This document shows positions 1-12,082 of a stretch of 64,000 nucleotides of DNA, one piece after another. Origin of the DNA: Rhodoferax sp. (lineage in GTDB: Bacteria > Pseudomonadota > Gammaproteobacteria > Burkholderiales > Burkholderiaceae_C); the NCBI RefSeq assembly GCF_025354435.1, contig NZ_JANXMU010000039.1, forward strand, positions 1 to 64,000. The letters are read 5' to 3'. The notes under the pieces are model-generated. The model was not told the DNA's origin and searched no databases. It saw nothing but the letters and a program-made list of their open reading frames with translations. Position 1 is the first letter of the stretch, and each line of letters begins with the position of its first letter. The translations under genes were made by a program, and so were the position numbers.

Positions 1-76
1 TGGTGCGGCTGGCGGGGATCGAACCCACGACCCTTGGCTTCGGAGGCCAATACTCTATCCACTGAGCTACAGCCGC
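1..76 (-). tRNA. tRNA-Arg (anticodon CCG)
   Basis: Reverse complement GCGGCTGTAGCTCAGTGG...TTGGC-CTCCGAA-GCCAA...GGGTTCGATCCC...CAGCCGCACCA; cloverleaf with 7-nt anticodon loop CTCCGAA and encoded CCA. Confidence 0.93.
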
Positions 77-168
77 AACGTGAGCGATTGTAGCCGCTGG
101 TCGTAGCGGCCAAAAACCAGCGATTACCGGGGCCTGTAAAAGGGCGACGGTTATACTCGCGGGTTGAT

Positions 169-206
169 TAGAGCCCCCGGATAGAGCCCCCGGATAGAGC
201 CCCCGA
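169..206. repeat. Tandem repeat, 13-bp unit TAGAGCCCCCGGA x about 3
   Basis: tagagcccccgga/tagagcccccgga/tagagcccccga read directly. Confidence 0.9.
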
Positions 207-232
207 TTTGTACCCGATGTTTTGAGGACACC

Positions 233-823
233 ATGAGCGCCAACCCCCATGACCACGCAGCAGAAGAAGACCACACCGGTCCCATCAAAAATCCCAAGCA
301 ACTGCTGCTGGCGGTGTTTTTCTCATTCGTGATTCCGATTTTTGCCATCATTGGCTTGGTGTACTTTGTGGTGTCAGCCGCCAAACCGGCGGGTACCAAC
401 ACGACCGATTCCATGACCCTGGGCGGCATGACGGAGCAGTCGCAAAGCCAAGCTCTAGCGGCCCGCATCCAGAAGATTGGCGCCGTCGAAATCCGCGATG
501 CCAACCGCGAGCTCAAATCCGGCGAAGAAGTCTTCAAGGCCCAGTGCACCAACTGCCACACCGCCGGCTTGGTGGGCGCGCCCAAGTTTGGCGATGCCGG
601 TGCCTGGGGCCCGCGTATCAAAACCGGCTATGAGTCGCTGCTGCACTCGGCCATGATGGGCAAGGGTGCCATGGGCGCGCAAAGCGGTGGCGACTTTGAC
701 GACACCGAAATCGCCCGCGCCGTGGTCTACATGGCCAATGCCGGGGGTGCCAGCTTCCCCGTGCCGCAGAAGCCCGCGGCGGCGGCATCGGCACCCGAAG
801 ATGCAGCGTCTGCTGCCAAGTAA
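233..823 (+). CDS. c-type cytochrome (cytochrome c5-like), N-terminal membrane anchor
   Basis: CTNCH heme motif, N-terminal TM segment, Ala/Pro-rich tail. Confidence 0.88.
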   Translation: MSANPHDHAAEEDHTGPIKNPKQLLLAVFFSFVIPIFAIIGLVYFVVSAAKPAGTNTTDSMTLGGMTEQSQSQALAARIQKIGAVEIRDANRELKSGEEVFKAQCTNCHTAGLVGAPKFGDAGAWGPRIKTGYESLLHSAMMGKGAMGAQSGGDFDDTEIARAVVYMANAGGASFPVPQKPAAAASAPEDAASAAK

Positions 824-844
824 GCGCATAACGACTCCCAAAGC

Positions 845-869
845 AAGGCCGGTTCACCCGGCCTTTTTT
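845..869 (+). terminator. Rho-independent terminator after cytochrome gene
   Basis: AAGGCCGG-TTCAC-CCGGCCTT followed by T-run. Confidence 0.85.
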
Positions 870-930
870 AATAGTGAAATCGGCCTCTAGCGCATATATA
901 ACCTGCGTGAGTAGCTACTATTTTGGCAGC
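866..930 (-). repeat. Interspersed repeat family A copy
   Basis: rc: gctgccaaaatagtagctactcacgcaggttatatatgcgctagaggccgatttcactattaa. Confidence 0.75.
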
Positions 931-1460
931 AACTTGGGACTGAGCACGTAGCCGAACTGGGTGGGCAATCGCGCAGCATCGGCAGGCTGTGGCACCCACA
1001 GGCCCTGCTCTACCGCATCGGCGGCATAGCCCATATCCAGGGTGTGCACCAGGCCAAAGCCCAGGTCGGTGTCCAGGTACAAATGGCCCCGTTCATCCAG
1101 CACACAACGCTGCACCCGCGCGGCCTGGCCGGTATGGGCCAGCACCGAAAAATCGGGCTGCACTCGCCACACATAGGGCGTTATTTCCAATTCCACATAC
1201 ACCCGCTGCGGGCCGTTCTGGAAGAACCAGCGGCCTTGGCGGTCACTCTCATAGTTGCGCTGGATGAAGTCGATCAGCTTCTCGTGCAGCAACCGCGAGC
1301 CCTTGCTCTGCGGCGTCGCCCCGGTGCCCGCAAATGGCCCCGCCGCCTGCGCCGGGTCGTCGCGCATGTACCAGTTGCCGCGCGCATCCAAGCCCAGCCA
1401 GCCGTAGCAGTCGGGCACGTTAGGCCATTTGGCGATGGCTTGTTTGACGATGTCGTCCAT
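918..1460 (-). CDS. Conserved hypothetical protein
   Basis: Full-length 180-aa ORF, MDDIVKQAIAKWPNVPDCYGWLGLDARGNWYMRDD; resembles a betaproteobacterial DUF family. Confidence 0.75.
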   Translation of the reverse strand: MDDIVKQAIAKWPNVPDCYGWLGLDARGNWYMRDDPAQAAGPFAGTGATPQSKGSRLLHEKLIDFIQRNYESDRQGRWFFQNGPQRVYVELEITPYVWRVQPDFSVLAHTGQAARVQRCVLDERGHLYLDTDLGFGLVHTLDMGYAADAVEQGLWVPQPADAARLPTQFGYVLSPKLLPK

Positions 1461-1466
1461 AGGTTC

Positions 1467-2462
1467 TTATTTAATAGCTTGCAGCAGCCATCCGCCCACG
1501 GCATCGGGCATGCTGCGTACGTGGCCGGGGATGGGGCCGTGGGGAAATCCGACATGCCCGCCATGGCTGGGCTGCCACAGGGTGACGTGCGCGCCCACCT
1601 CGTCCTGGTGCGGCAGGCTCCAGGCGGGCACGAAGGGGTCGTTGCGGGCATTCACCACCAGCGCCGGGATGCGGATCTGCGCCAGGTGCGGCTTGGCCGA
1701 GGCGCGGGCCCAGTAGTCTTCGGTGCTGTTGTAGCCGTGCAGCGGGGCGGTGAAGATGTTGTCGAACTCGTACAGGTCGCGCGCGGCCATCAGCGCCTCG
1801 CGGTCGAACAGGCCGGGGTGCTGGTCGAGCTTGCGCAAGGCCTTGGGCTTCATGCTGCGCAGGAACATGCGGGTGTAGATTTGCCGGTTCAGGCCACGTC
1901 CAATGGCCCAGCCACTTGCCGCCAGGTCGGTGGGCGCGCACACGGCCGCCACGGCACGCACCACCTGGCGGGCCTGGTCGCCCATTTCCTCGGCCCAGCG
2001 CAGCAAGGCGTTGCCGCCCAGGGAAATACCTACGGCGATCACCTTGCCCCGGTGCCAAGTCTTGAGGCGCTTGAGAACCCAACCCACCTCTTCAAAATCA
2101 CCCGAGTGGTAGGCGCGCGGCCCCAGGTTGAGGTCGCCGCTACAGCCGCGAAAGTGCGGCACCACAAATCCCATGCCGTGGGCCCGCGCGTAATCGGCAA
2201 AGGCCTCGGCGTAGTGGCTGCCCGACGAGCCCTCCAGCCCGTGGAACAGCACCAGCAGGGGCCGCCCGGCCTCGCTGGCTGCCGGGTCGGCGATGTGGGC
2301 AGCGGCATCGCAGAAGTCCACGTCGATGAAGTCCAGATCCGGTGTGATCCAGCGCTCGCGCCGAAACTGGGGCCGGGGCCCGAACACGCGGCGCGAGTAC
2401 AGGGCGGGCCAAATGGTTTGTGCATTGCCACCGGGCAACCACCAAGGCGCTACATAGTTCAT
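1467..2462 (-). CDS. YheT-family alpha/beta hydrolase
   Basis: WLPGGNAQTIWPAL N-terminus, LFHGLEGSSGSHYA, GISLGGNALLRW nucleophile elbow. Confidence 0.88.
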   Translation of the reverse strand: MNYVAPWWLPGGNAQTIWPALYSRRVFGPRPQFRRERWITPDLDFIDVDFCDAAAHIADPAASEAGRPLLVLFHGLEGSSGSHYAEAFADYARAHGMGFVVPHFRGCSGDLNLGPRAYHSGDFEEVGWVLKRLKTWHRGKVIAVGISLGGNALLRWAEEMGDQARQVVRAVAAVCAPTDLAASGWAIGRGLNRQIYTRMFLRSMKPKALRKLDQHPGLFDREALMAARDLYEFDNIFTAPLHGYNSTEDYWARASAKPHLAQIRIPALVVNARNDPFVPAWSLPHQDEVGAHVTLWQPSHGGHVGFPHGPIPGHVRSMPDAVGGWLLQAIK

Positions 2463-2515
2463 AGCTGATTACGCTTATGGAATGGGCGCTAGAGGCCAGT
2501 TTTTCTTAAATTTAT
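2450..2515 (+). repeat. Interspersed repeat family A copy (covers yheT start codon)
   Basis: gctacatagttcatagctgattacgcttatggaatgggcgctagaggccagtttttcttaaa. Confidence 0.78.
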
Positions 2516-2965
2516 TTAATGCAGCAGAGCGGGCACGCTGCCCGACTCCTGCATATCGCGGCCAGTGCCGGGGCTGGCGTGGTGGGCCACCATGCGCCAG
2601 CCTTGGGCGGTCTTGTGGTACACGTTGGTGGCGATGGCAAAGGCCTCGCGCGGGCCGTCAGGGGTCATCACCTCGATGCGCTCCACCAGGTTGTGCACGG
2701 CGCTGGCCAGCGCATCGACCCGGCGCACATGCTCGGGCCAGGCCCGGATGCGGCCCTGGCCAAACATCGCATCGAACGCGCTGCGAATGGCCGCCACGCC
2801 CACCACACGCGGCCCGCCAGGGTGTACGCAAACGATATCGTCCTCGTCGGCCCAGCAGGCCATGAGCTTATCGATGTCGCCATTTTGTAAGGCATCGTAA
2901 AAGGCGGCTTCGGTGTCATCGGCAGTTCCACCCACGGTGGCAGCCTGGAGTTTGGCTTTGGGCAT
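2516..2965 (-). CDS. SnoaL/NTF2-like (DUF4440-type) protein
   Basis: EAAFYDALQNGDIDKLMACWADEDDIVCVHPGG typical of the family. Confidence 0.8.
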   Translation of the reverse strand: MPKAKLQAATVGGTADDTEAAFYDALQNGDIDKLMACWADEDDIVCVHPGGPRVVGVAAIRSAFDAMFGQGRIRAWPEHVRRVDALASAVHNLVERIEVMTPDGPREAFAIATNVYHKTAQGWRMVAHHASPGTGRDMQESGSVPALLH

Positions 2966-3096
2966 GGCTTACGCGGGGGTTGGGCGGGATTGGAGAAGCG
3001 TTGATTTTGCCTTGCTTTGGGCCAGCGCCTGGAGTGTCTGTGCTAAGGTCAAACGCTATAGAGGCCCGCACGCGGCCCGCCACTGGAGGAATTTTC

Positions 3097-3681
3097 ATGA
3101 AACGCTGGTTACCCGCCCTACTGCTCGCATCCGCCCTGACCGGCTGCGGCTACAACGATTTCCAACGCCTAGACGAGCAAAGCAAAGCCGCCTGGAGCGA
3201 GGTGCTGAACCAATACCAGCGGCGCGCCGACCTAGTACCCAACATCGTGGCCACCGTCAAGGGCGAAGCTGCCTTTGAGCAAGACACGCTGACCAAGGTG
3301 GTGGAAGCCCGCGCCAAGGCCACCTCCATGCAGGTCACGCCCGAGACGTTGAACAACCCCGAAGCCTTTGCCAAGTTCCAGGCCGCCCAGGGCGAGCTCG
3401 GCAGCGCCCTGAGCCGCCTGATGGTGACGGTAGAAAAATACCCCGACCTGAAGGCCAACAAGGGCTTCAGCGACCTGCGGGTACAGCTGGAAGGCACCGA
3501 AAACCGCATCACCGTGGCGCGCAACCGCTTCATCGGCACGGTGCAAGAGTACAACATGCTGGCCCGCAGCTTCCCCAGCAACCTGACGGCCAAGGTGATG
3601 GGCTACCAGGCCAAGCCCAGCTTTACGGTGCAAAACGAGGCCGCGATCTCGACCCCGCCGGTGGTGGACTTCAAGAAGTAA
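3097..3681 (+). CDS. LemA family protein
   Basis: Lipobox-like LTGCGYNDFQ; WSEVLNQYQRRADLVPNIVATVKG; start trimmed from ORF track to MKRWLPALL. Confidence 0.9.
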   Translation: MKRWLPALLLASALTGCGYNDFQRLDEQSKAAWSEVLNQYQRRADLVPNIVATVKGEAAFEQDTLTKVVEARAKATSMQVTPETLNNPEAFAKFQAAQGELGSALSRLMVTVEKYPDLKANKGFSDLRVQLEGTENRITVARNRFIGTVQEYNMLARSFPSNLTAKVMGYQAKPSFTVQNEAAISTPPVVDFKK

Positions 3682-4569
3682 ATGCCCATGCTGCTGCGCC
3701 TGTGTATTGCGTGCTGGCTAGCCCTGCTGGCCCTGGGTGGCCACGCCCAGAGCGTGCTGCCGGTGCCTGCGCTGACCGGCCACGTGATCGACACCACGGC
3801 CACCCTCAGCGCCAGCCAGCAGCGAGCGCTGGAGGCCAAGCTGACCGCGTTCGAAGCCAGCAGCGGCGCACAGGTGGTGGTGCTGATGGTGCCGACCACC
3901 CAGCCCGAAGACATTGCCAGCTACGCCAACCGCGTGGGCAACGCCTGGAAGATTGGCCGCAAAGAGGTGGGCGACGGGCTGATTCTGCTGGTGGCCAAGA
4001 ACGACCGCACACTGCGCATCGAGGTAGCCAAGACGCTAGAAGGCGCGATTCCCGACCTGGCAGCCAGCAACATCATCCAGGACGCGATCACGCCGCGCTT
4101 CAAGCAGGGCGACTTCGCCAGGGGCGTGGATGCCGGGGTGGACCAGATCATGGCCATGGTGAAGGGCGAGGCCCTGCCCGCGCCCCAAGCCAGAGCCGCA
4201 CAGCAGAACGACGGGTTTGACTGGCAGCAGATGCTGATCCTCGCCGTATTTGCCGTACCGATTGCGGGCTCCATCGCCCGCAGCATCTTCGGGGCCAAGC
4301 TGGGCTCCTTGGTGACGGGCGGGGCTGTGGGTGCGCTGGCCTGGGTGCTGTCGGCCAGTCTGCTGGTTGCGGGCGTGGCCGGGGTGGTGGCATTGCTGTT
4401 CACGCTGCTGGCGCGCTTTGGCAACTCGGACTTGAACCGAAGCCTAGGCGGAATGGGAGGCTTTGGCGGTGGTGGTTTCAGCTCTGGTGGGCGTAGCAGC
4501 AGTGGCGGCGGCTTTAGCTCGGGCGGTGGCGGCAATTTTGGCGGCGGCGGTGCCTCCGGTGGGTGGTAG
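3682..4569 (+). CDS. TPM-domain protein (YgcG-like), Gly/Ser-rich C-terminus
   Basis: TGHVIDTTATLSASQQRALEAKLTAFE...; C-terminal GGFGGGGFSSGGRSSSGGG. Confidence 0.88.
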   Translation: MPMLLRLCIACWLALLALGGHAQSVLPVPALTGHVIDTTATLSASQQRALEAKLTAFEASSGAQVVVLMVPTTQPEDIASYANRVGNAWKIGRKEVGDGLILLVAKNDRTLRIEVAKTLEGAIPDLAASNIIQDAITPRFKQGDFARGVDAGVDQIMAMVKGEALPAPQARAAQQNDGFDWQQMLILAVFAVPIAGSIARSIFGAKLGSLVTGGAVGALAWVLSASLLVAGVAGVVALLFTLLARFGNSDLNRSLGGMGGFGGGGFSSGGRSSSGGGFSSGGGGNFGGGGASGGW

Positions 4570-4573
4570 CAAC

Positions 4574-5086
4574 ATGTGGAAGCACCTCCTCCGAATCCTG
4601 GGACACTGCTGCTGGGATGTGCGCGATGTCCGCCGCACCGTGCCATCGGCCTTGCTGGAGCGGCTCTCCCTGCGGGTCAGCGCCAGCGAACAGCGGCACA
4701 CCGGCGAGATCCGCATCTGCGTCGAAGCCGGTTTGCCGCTCAGCTACCTGTGGCGCAACGCCTCCGCGCGGGAGCGGGCGGTGATGCTGTTTGGCAAGCT
4801 GCGCGTCTGGGATACCGAACACAACAACGGCGTGTTGATTTACCTGCTGCTGGCCGACCACGCCATCGAGCTGGTGGCCGACCGGGGCGTGAACGCCCGC
4901 GTATCCCCCCTGGAATGGCAGGCGATGGTGGCACACCTGGGCACGGCCTTGCAGGCAGGCCAGGTGGAAGAAGGTTTGACGACCGCGCTGGAAGAGGTGT
5001 CAGCGGTGCTGGCGCAGCATTTCCCGCTGCTGCCGGGCGACGTACGGGGCAATGAACTGCCGAACGCGCCTGTGCTGGTGGATTGA
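4574..5086 (+). CDS. TPM-domain protein
   Basis: MWKHLLRIL...TGEIRICVEAGLP; directly downstream of LemA/TPM pair. Confidence 0.82.
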   Translation: MWKHLLRILGHCCWDVRDVRRTVPSALLERLSLRVSASEQRHTGEIRICVEAGLPLSYLWRNASARERAVMLFGKLRVWDTEHNNGVLIYLLLADHAIELVADRGVNARVSPLEWQAMVAHLGTALQAGQVEEGLTTALEEVSAVLAQHFPLLPGDVRGNELPNAPVLVD

Positions 5087-5087
5087 A

Positions 5088-5190
5088 TTTTTATAAGATA
5101 TTCAGGGCTTTTTAATACCCTAAACGGCCTCTAACGCAGGGGTAGTCTGCATAAACAGCTCCTATTTTTGATATTAAAAATAGGAGCAAA
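5088..5190 (-). repeat. Interspersed repeat family A copy with perfect 12-bp hairpin
   Basis: cggcctctaacgcaggggtagtctgcataaacagctcctatttttgatattaaaaataggagc. Confidence 0.65.
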
Positions 5191-5220
5191 CCACCCCACA
5201 CATCCACGCACTCCGCCCAC

Positions 5221-5250
5221 TAAAAAGCCGCTCAAGAGCGGCTTTTTAGA
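5221..5250 (-). terminator. Terminator of atp operon
   Basis: AAAAAGCCGCTC-AA-GAGCGGCTTTTT hairpin just after atpC. Confidence 0.9.
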
Positions 5251-5265
5251 TGGGGTCAGCGAAGA

Positions 5266-5682
5266 CTAGCGGTTCTGGCGGAACTTGCGCAGCGCCGAGA
5301 TCTGGGCGGCCATGATGGCCAGCTCGGATTGGGCTTTTGCTATGTCCAACTGGCCTTTGGCGTTGCGCAGAGCTTCTTCGGCGCGGGCCTTGGCGGCATT
5401 GGCTTTTTCTTCGTCCAGGTCCTTGCCGCGGATGGCCGTGTCAGACAACACGGTGACGCAGTTAGGTTGGACTTCCAGAATGCCACCGGCCACGAAGATG
5501 AACTCTTCGGTGCCATCGGCCTTTTCGATACGCACCGAACCTGGCTTGATACGGGTGATCAAGGGGGTGTGGCGCGGATAAATGCCCAGCTCGCCCGCTT
5601 CGCCCGGCAAAGCCACAAACTTGGCTTCGCCCGAGAAGATGGATTCTTCGGCACTGACAACATTCACGAGAATGGTGGTCAT
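5266..5682 (-). CDS. atpC: F1Fo ATP synthase subunit epsilon
   Basis: [43 protein letters not shown]. Confidence 0.97.
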   Translation of the reverse strand: MTTILVNVVSAEESIFSGEAKFVALPGEAGELGIYPRHTPLITRIKPGSVRIEKADGTEEFIFVAGGILEVQPNCVTVLSDTAIRGKDLDEEKANAAKARAEEALRNAKGQLDIAKAQSELAIMAAQISALRKFRQNR

Positions 5683-5747
5683 AGGTTTCCTTTGGGTCCA
5701 GCGTGGTGAAGTGCAGAGCGCAGCCAGAGCTGCGCCCTAGAAGGGAA

Positions 5748-7232
<1,485 letters not shown>

Positions 7233-8111
7233 TTAAACAGCCGCCGCACCTGCCACAATTTCCGACAATTCTTTGGTGATCGCTGCCTGACGGGTCTTGT
7301 TATAGATCAGCTTGAGCTCGGCAATCACGCTACCCGCATTGTCGGTAGCAGCCTTCATGGCAACCATGCGCGCAGCATGTTCGGATGCCATGTTTTCCGC
7401 GACCGCTTGGTAGGCCAGCGCCTCCACGTAGCGGATCAACAAATTGTCGATCACCGACTGCGCATCGGGCTCGTAGATGTAGTCCCAGGTGTACTGTGTG
7501 CCGTTGGCCTTGGTTTCCGCCTGCATCTTGTCGGACGACAAGGGCAACAACTGCTCCACCACGGCCTCTTGCTTCATGGTGCTGACAAACTTGTTGTACA
7601 CCAGGTAGACAGCGCTGATTTCACCCTTTTCATAGGCATCCAGCAGCACCTTGAGCGGGCCGATCAGCTTGTCCAGGTGCGGCTTGTCACCCAGATGGGT
7701 CACATGCGCTACTACCTGGGCACCGGTACGGTTCAAAAACCCGAGACCTTTGCCGCCCACAGCCACTGTTTTTGCGGTCAAGCCTGCAGCCTGCGCAGCG
7801 CGCAGTTTCAGGGTCAACGCACGGAACAGGTTGGTGTTCAAACCGCCACACAAACCCTTGTCGGTGGTCACCACCACAAAACCCTCGGCCTTGGCGCCGT
7901 TGGGTTTCATGAAGTTGTGCACGTACTCGGGATTCGCCTGGCCCAGATTGGCCGCGATGTCGCGAATCTTGTCGCTGTACGGGCGGGCTGCCTTCATCCG
8001 CTCCTGTGCTTTACGCATCTTGGAGACGGAAATCATTTCCATCGCCTTGGTGATCTTCTTGGTGTTTTCCACCGATTTGATCTTGGTGCGTAGTTCCTTG
8101 CCTGATGCCAT
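7233..8111 (-). CDS. atpG: ATP synthase subunit gamma
   Basis: [36 protein letters not shown]. Confidence 0.98.
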   Translation of the reverse strand: MASGKELRTKIKSVENTKKITKAMEMISVSKMRKAQERMKAARPYSDKIRDIAANLGQANPEYVHNFMKPNGAKAEGFVVVTTDKGLCGGLNTNLFRALTLKLRAAQAAGLTAKTVAVGGKGLGFLNRTGAQVVAHVTHLGDKPHLDKLIGPLKVLLDAYEKGEISAVYLVYNKFVSTMKQEAVVEQLLPLSSDKMQAETKANGTQYTWDYIYEPDAQSVIDNLLIRYVEALAYQAVAENMASEHAARMVAMKAATDNAGSVIAELKLIYNKTRQAAITKELSEIVAGAAAV

Positions 8112-8124
8112 GACTGGCTCCTAG

Positions 8125-9678
8125 TTAAGCGAAGGTCTTCTTGAACGCCGTCACGGCAGCGTGCAACTCAGCTTCCGCTTCCTTGTCCAGTGCTTTCGAG
8201 GCTTCAATCTTGGCCAACAAAGCCGCACTCTTGTCCTTGAGGTAGCCGTGCAGGCCATGCTCAAAAGCCAGAATCTTCTTGACTTCGATATCGTCCATGA
8301 AGCCCTTGTTCACTGCGAACAAAGTGGCACCCATCAACGACACGGACAAGGGGCTGTACTGGGCTTGCTTGAGCAGTTCGGTCACGCGGGCACCGCGGTC
8401 CAGCTGCTTGCGGGTGGATTCATCCAGGTCCGAGGCAAACTGGGCGAAAGCCGCCAATTCACGGTACTGCGCCAAGTCGGTACGGATACCGCCAGACTGG
8501 CTCTTGATGATCTTGGTCTGGGCGGCGCTACCAACGCGGGACACCGAGATGCCGGCGTTGATCGCAGGGCGGATGCCGGCGTTAAACAGCGAGGTTTCCA
8601 GGAAGATCTGGCCGTCGGTGATCGAGATCACGTTGGTCGGCACGAAGGCAGACACGTCACCGGCCTGCGTTTCAATGATGGGCAGAGCTGTCAGGGAACC
8701 GGTCTTGCCCTTGACTTCACCCTTGGTGAAAGCTTCGACATAGTCGACATTCACGCGAGCGGCGCGTTCCAACAGGCGGCTGTGCAGATAGAAAACGTCG
8801 CCAGGGTAGGCTTCGCGGCCTGGTGGGCGGCGCAACAGCAGGGAAACCTGGCGGTAAGCCACAGCTTGCTTGGACAAATCGTCGTACACGATCAGGGCGT
8901 CTTGGCCACGGTCGCGGAAGTATTCACCCATGGTGCAGCCGGAGTAAGCCGAAACGTACTGCATGGCAGCCGATTCAGACGCCGAAGCCGCCACTACGAT
9001 GGTGTATTCCATCGCGCCCGCCTGCTCCAGGGCACGCACCACGTTTTTGATCGACGAGGCCTTTTGACCAATCGCGACATACACGCAGCTCACGCCCTGG
9101 CCCTTTTGGGCGATGATGGCATCGATGGCCACAGCCGTCTTGCCGGTCTGGCGGTCACCAATGATCAGTTCACGCTGGCCACGGCCGATTGGCACCATGG
9201 CATCGATCGACTTGATACCGGTTTGCATAGGCTGGTCGACCGATTTACGGGCGATCACGCCGGGCGCGACCTTTTCGATCACGTCGGTCATCTTGGCGTT
9301 GATCGGGCCCTTGCCGTCGATCGGCTGGCCCAGTGCGTTCACCACGCGACCGAGCAGCTCGGGACCGACCGGCACTTCCAGAATGCGGCCCGTGCACTTC
9401 ACGATGTCGCCTTCGGAGATGTGTTCGTACTCGCCCAAAATCACGGAGCCGACCGAGTCACGCTCCAGATTCAGTGCCAGGCCGTAGGTGGGCTGGCCAT
9501 CGCTACCGGCGGGGAACTCCAACATTTCGCCCTGCATCACGTCGGACAGGCCGTGCAAACGGCAGATACCGTCGGTCACGGACACCACGGTGCCTTGGTT
9601 GCGGATATCGGTTTGGGCCGTCAGGCCTTCGATGCGGCTCTTGATCAGCTCAGAAATTTCTGCGGGATTGAGTTGCAT
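8125..9678 (-). CDS. atpA: ATP synthase subunit alpha
   Basis: [36 protein letters not shown]. Confidence 0.99.
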   Translation of the reverse strand: MQLNPAEISELIKSRIEGLTAQTDIRNQGTVVSVTDGICRLHGLSDVMQGEMLEFPAGSDGQPTYGLALNLERDSVGSVILGEYEHISEGDIVKCTGRILEVPVGPELLGRVVNALGQPIDGKGPINAKMTDVIEKVAPGVIARKSVDQPMQTGIKSIDAMVPIGRGQRELIIGDRQTGKTAVAIDAIIAQKGQGVSCVYVAIGQKASSIKNVVRALEQAGAMEYTIVVAASASESAAMQYVSAYSGCTMGEYFRDRGQDALIVYDDLSKQAVAYRQVSLLLRRPPGREAYPGDVFYLHSRLLERAARVNVDYVEAFTKGEVKGKTGSLTALPIIETQAGDVSAFVPTNVISITDGQIFLETSLFNAGIRPAINAGISVSRVGSAAQTKIIKSQSGGIRTDLAQYRELAAFAQFASDLDESTRKQLDRGARVTELLKQAQYSPLSVSLMGATLFAVNKGFMDDIEVKKILAFEHGLHGYLKDKSAALLAKIEASKALDKEAEAELHAAVTAFKKTFA

Positions 9679-9765
9679 GACTCTTTCCTTCTCTTTCTTT
9701 AGTTAGCAAACAACCGGAGCCATGGGCTCTGGCCGAAAACGCTGGCACAGACCTTAACGCGATGG

Positions 9766-10296
9766 TTAAGCGGTCAGGGCCAATTTCATATGTTCCAGGC
9801 GGGCTTTGATCGAGGTGTCTAACACCTCGTCACCCACCACGACGCGAATTCCGCCAATCAACTCCGGCTGCAAAGCCACTGTGAGATTGAGCTTGCGTCC
9901 AAAACGCTTTTCCAGCGCCGACGAGACGTTGGCCAAGGCATCTGCGTCGATCGCAAAAGCACTGAACACGGTCGCGTCAGAGGAGCCGCTCCGGGCATTT
10001 TTCAATGCACGGAACTGGGTAGCAATCTCGGGAAGAGCGGCCAGGCGCCCGTTCTCGATGACCATGCGCAAAAAGTTTTTTGCAGCATCTGGCAGGGCCG
10101 ATTTGGCCACACCGGCTACCACCTCAAACACCTGGTCCACCTCAACCCGGGGGTTGTCGGCGAACTGGAGCAACTGGGGGTTGGCTGCAATCGCGGCCAA
10201 TTCATCGACCCATCCGGCGGTGCCGTCCAGGTCAGACGCAGTGGCCTTGAACAGCGCTTCGGCGTAAGGACGGGCAATGGTTGCTATTTCAGCCAT
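9766..10296 (-). CDS. atpH: ATP synthase subunit delta
   Basis: [16 protein letters not shown]; operon position. Confidence 0.97.
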   Translation of the reverse strand: MAEIATIARPYAEALFKATASDLDGTAGWVDELAAIAANPQLLQFADNPRVEVDQVFEVVAGVAKSALPDAAKNFLRMVIENGRLAALPEIATQFRALKNARSGSSDATVFSAFAIDADALANVSSALEKRFGRKLNLTVALQPELIGGIRVVVGDEVLDTSIKARLEHMKLALTA

Positions 10297-10309
10297 GGTC
10301 GTTCGCCGC

Positions 10310-10780
10310 TCAGAGTTCGGTTTGGAGACGGTTCAGCAAGTCCGCGTGGACACCAGCATTGACTTCCTTGCGGAGAATCTGCTCGGCACCCTTCACAGCC
10401 AATGCAGCCACTTGCTCACGCAGGACCTCACGGGCTTTGACGGTTTGCTGCTCGGCTTCGGCACGGGCTGCGGCGACGATCTTGTTACCCTCTTCCGTGG
10501 CACGGGCCTTGGCCTCTTCCACGATCACTTGGGCACGGCGATCGGCATCAGCCAAACGCGACGCGGTCTCGGTGCGCGACTTGGCCAGTTCGGCTTCCAC
10601 ACGCTGGTTGGCGTTGGTCAGTTCGGACTTGGCTTTGTCGGCGGCAGCAAGGCCGTCAGAGATTTTCTGCACCCGCTCGTCCAATGCCTTGGTGATTGGA
10701 GGCCACACGAATTTCATCGTGAACCACACCAAAATCGCAAAGACGATGGCCTGCAGAAACAGGGTTGAATTAATGTTCAC
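10310..10780 (-). CDS. atpF: ATP synthase subunit b
   Basis: [29 protein letters not shown]. Confidence 0.97.
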   Translation of the reverse strand: MNINSTLFLQAIVFAILVWFTMKFVWPPITKALDERVQKISDGLAAADKAKSELTNANQRVEAELAKSRTETASRLADADRRAQVIVEEAKARATEEGNKIVAAARAEAEQQTVKAREVLREQVAALAVKGAEQILRKEVNAGVHADLLNRLQTEL

Positions 10781-10818
10781 GGCTTAATTCCTTTCGGTCG
10801 TGAAAGGTCGGCCAAAAA

Positions 10819-11109
<291 letters not shown>

Positions 11110-11149
11110 CTAACCTTAACGCCCGCGTTAAATAAACTTAACGGCGGAG

Positions 11150-12061
11150 TTAATGCGACTCGTGAGACTGGCCCACATAAATCAGCGTCAACATCATGAA
11201 GATGAAGGCTTGCAAGGTGATCACCAGAATGTGGAAGATGCTCCACGCCGTACCGGCAATCACATGCCCAACACCTAGCCAGAACATACCCGCCAAGGGG
11301 TTGAACTGCCAGGCCCACGTGCCGCCCATCAGGGCGATCAACATGAAAACCAATTCACCAGCAAACATATTGCCAAACAACCGCATGCCGTGCGAGACCG
11401 TCTTGGCCAGGTACTCGATCAGTTGCATCAGGAAGTTGATGGGGTACAGAAACCAATGGTCACCAAACGGTGCAGCCACCAGCTCATGCGCCCAGCCGCC
11501 CAGGCCCTTGATCTTGATGTTGTAGACCAGGCAGACAAACAAGACACTGACCGACAGGCCCAGCGTGGTGGACAGATCGGCAGTGGGCACGACACGCATG
11601 AAAGCGTGGTTGGCATCACCGCCATTGGCCACAAAGGCGTGTTCCCAGATCTTGGGCAAGATATCGACCGGCAGCATGTCCATGCCGTTCATCAGGAAAA
11701 TCCAGACAAACACGGTCAAAGCCAATGGAGCCACCAGCTTGCGACTCTTGGCATTGTGGATCACGCCCTTGGCCTGGGTGTCGACCATTTCGGACAAGAT
11801 TTCAACCGCCGCCTGGAAGCGACCGGGCACGCCCGAAGTCGCCTTGCGCGAGGCACGCCACAGAAAGAAGCAACCCACGATACCCAGGATCACCGAGTAC
11901 AGCACCGAGTCCAAGTTGAACAGGCTGAAATCCACGATGTGGGTTTGCTTGACGCTCTCGAACGAGAAGTTCTTTTGCAGATGCTGCAAATGGTGAACGA
12001 TGTATTCGCCCGCCTTGGGGCCTTCCGTAGCAGCGTGTTCAGCAGCGTTTTCAGTCGACAT
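11150..12061 (-). CDS. atpB: ATP synthase subunit a
   Basis: KTVSHGMRLFGNMFAGELVFMLIALM. Confidence 0.98.
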   Translation of the reverse strand: MSTENAAEHAATEGPKAGEYIVHHLQHLQKNFSFESVKQTHIVDFSLFNLDSVLYSVILGIVGCFFLWRASRKATSGVPGRFQAAVEILSEMVDTQAKGVIHNAKSRKLVAPLALTVFVWIFLMNGMDMLPVDILPKIWEHAFVANGGDANHAFMRVVPTADLSTTLGLSVSVLFVCLVYNIKIKGLGGWAHELVAAPFGDHWFLYPINFLMQLIEYLAKTVSHGMRLFGNMFAGELVFMLIALMGGTWAWQFNPLAGMFWLGVGHVIAGTAWSIFHILVITLQAFIFMMLTLIYVGQSHESH

Positions 12062-12082
12062 ATGTGAAGTCCATCAATCCTG

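Noticed and set aside
1461-1490. Short family A-like fragment (ttcttatttaatagcttgcagc) at the yheT 3' end
   Set aside because: Too short to distinguish from chance.
1044-2468. 474-aa plus-strand ORF over yheT
   Set aside because: Antisense shadow of the 918-1460 gene and yheT.
4450-4568. GGT/GGC-rich low-complexity tract as a possible microsatellite
   Set aside because: Encodes the usual Gly/Ser-rich tail of YgcG-type TPM proteins.
8161-9702. 513-aa ORF antisense to atpA
   Set aside because: Shadow of the atpA reading frame; no domain signal.
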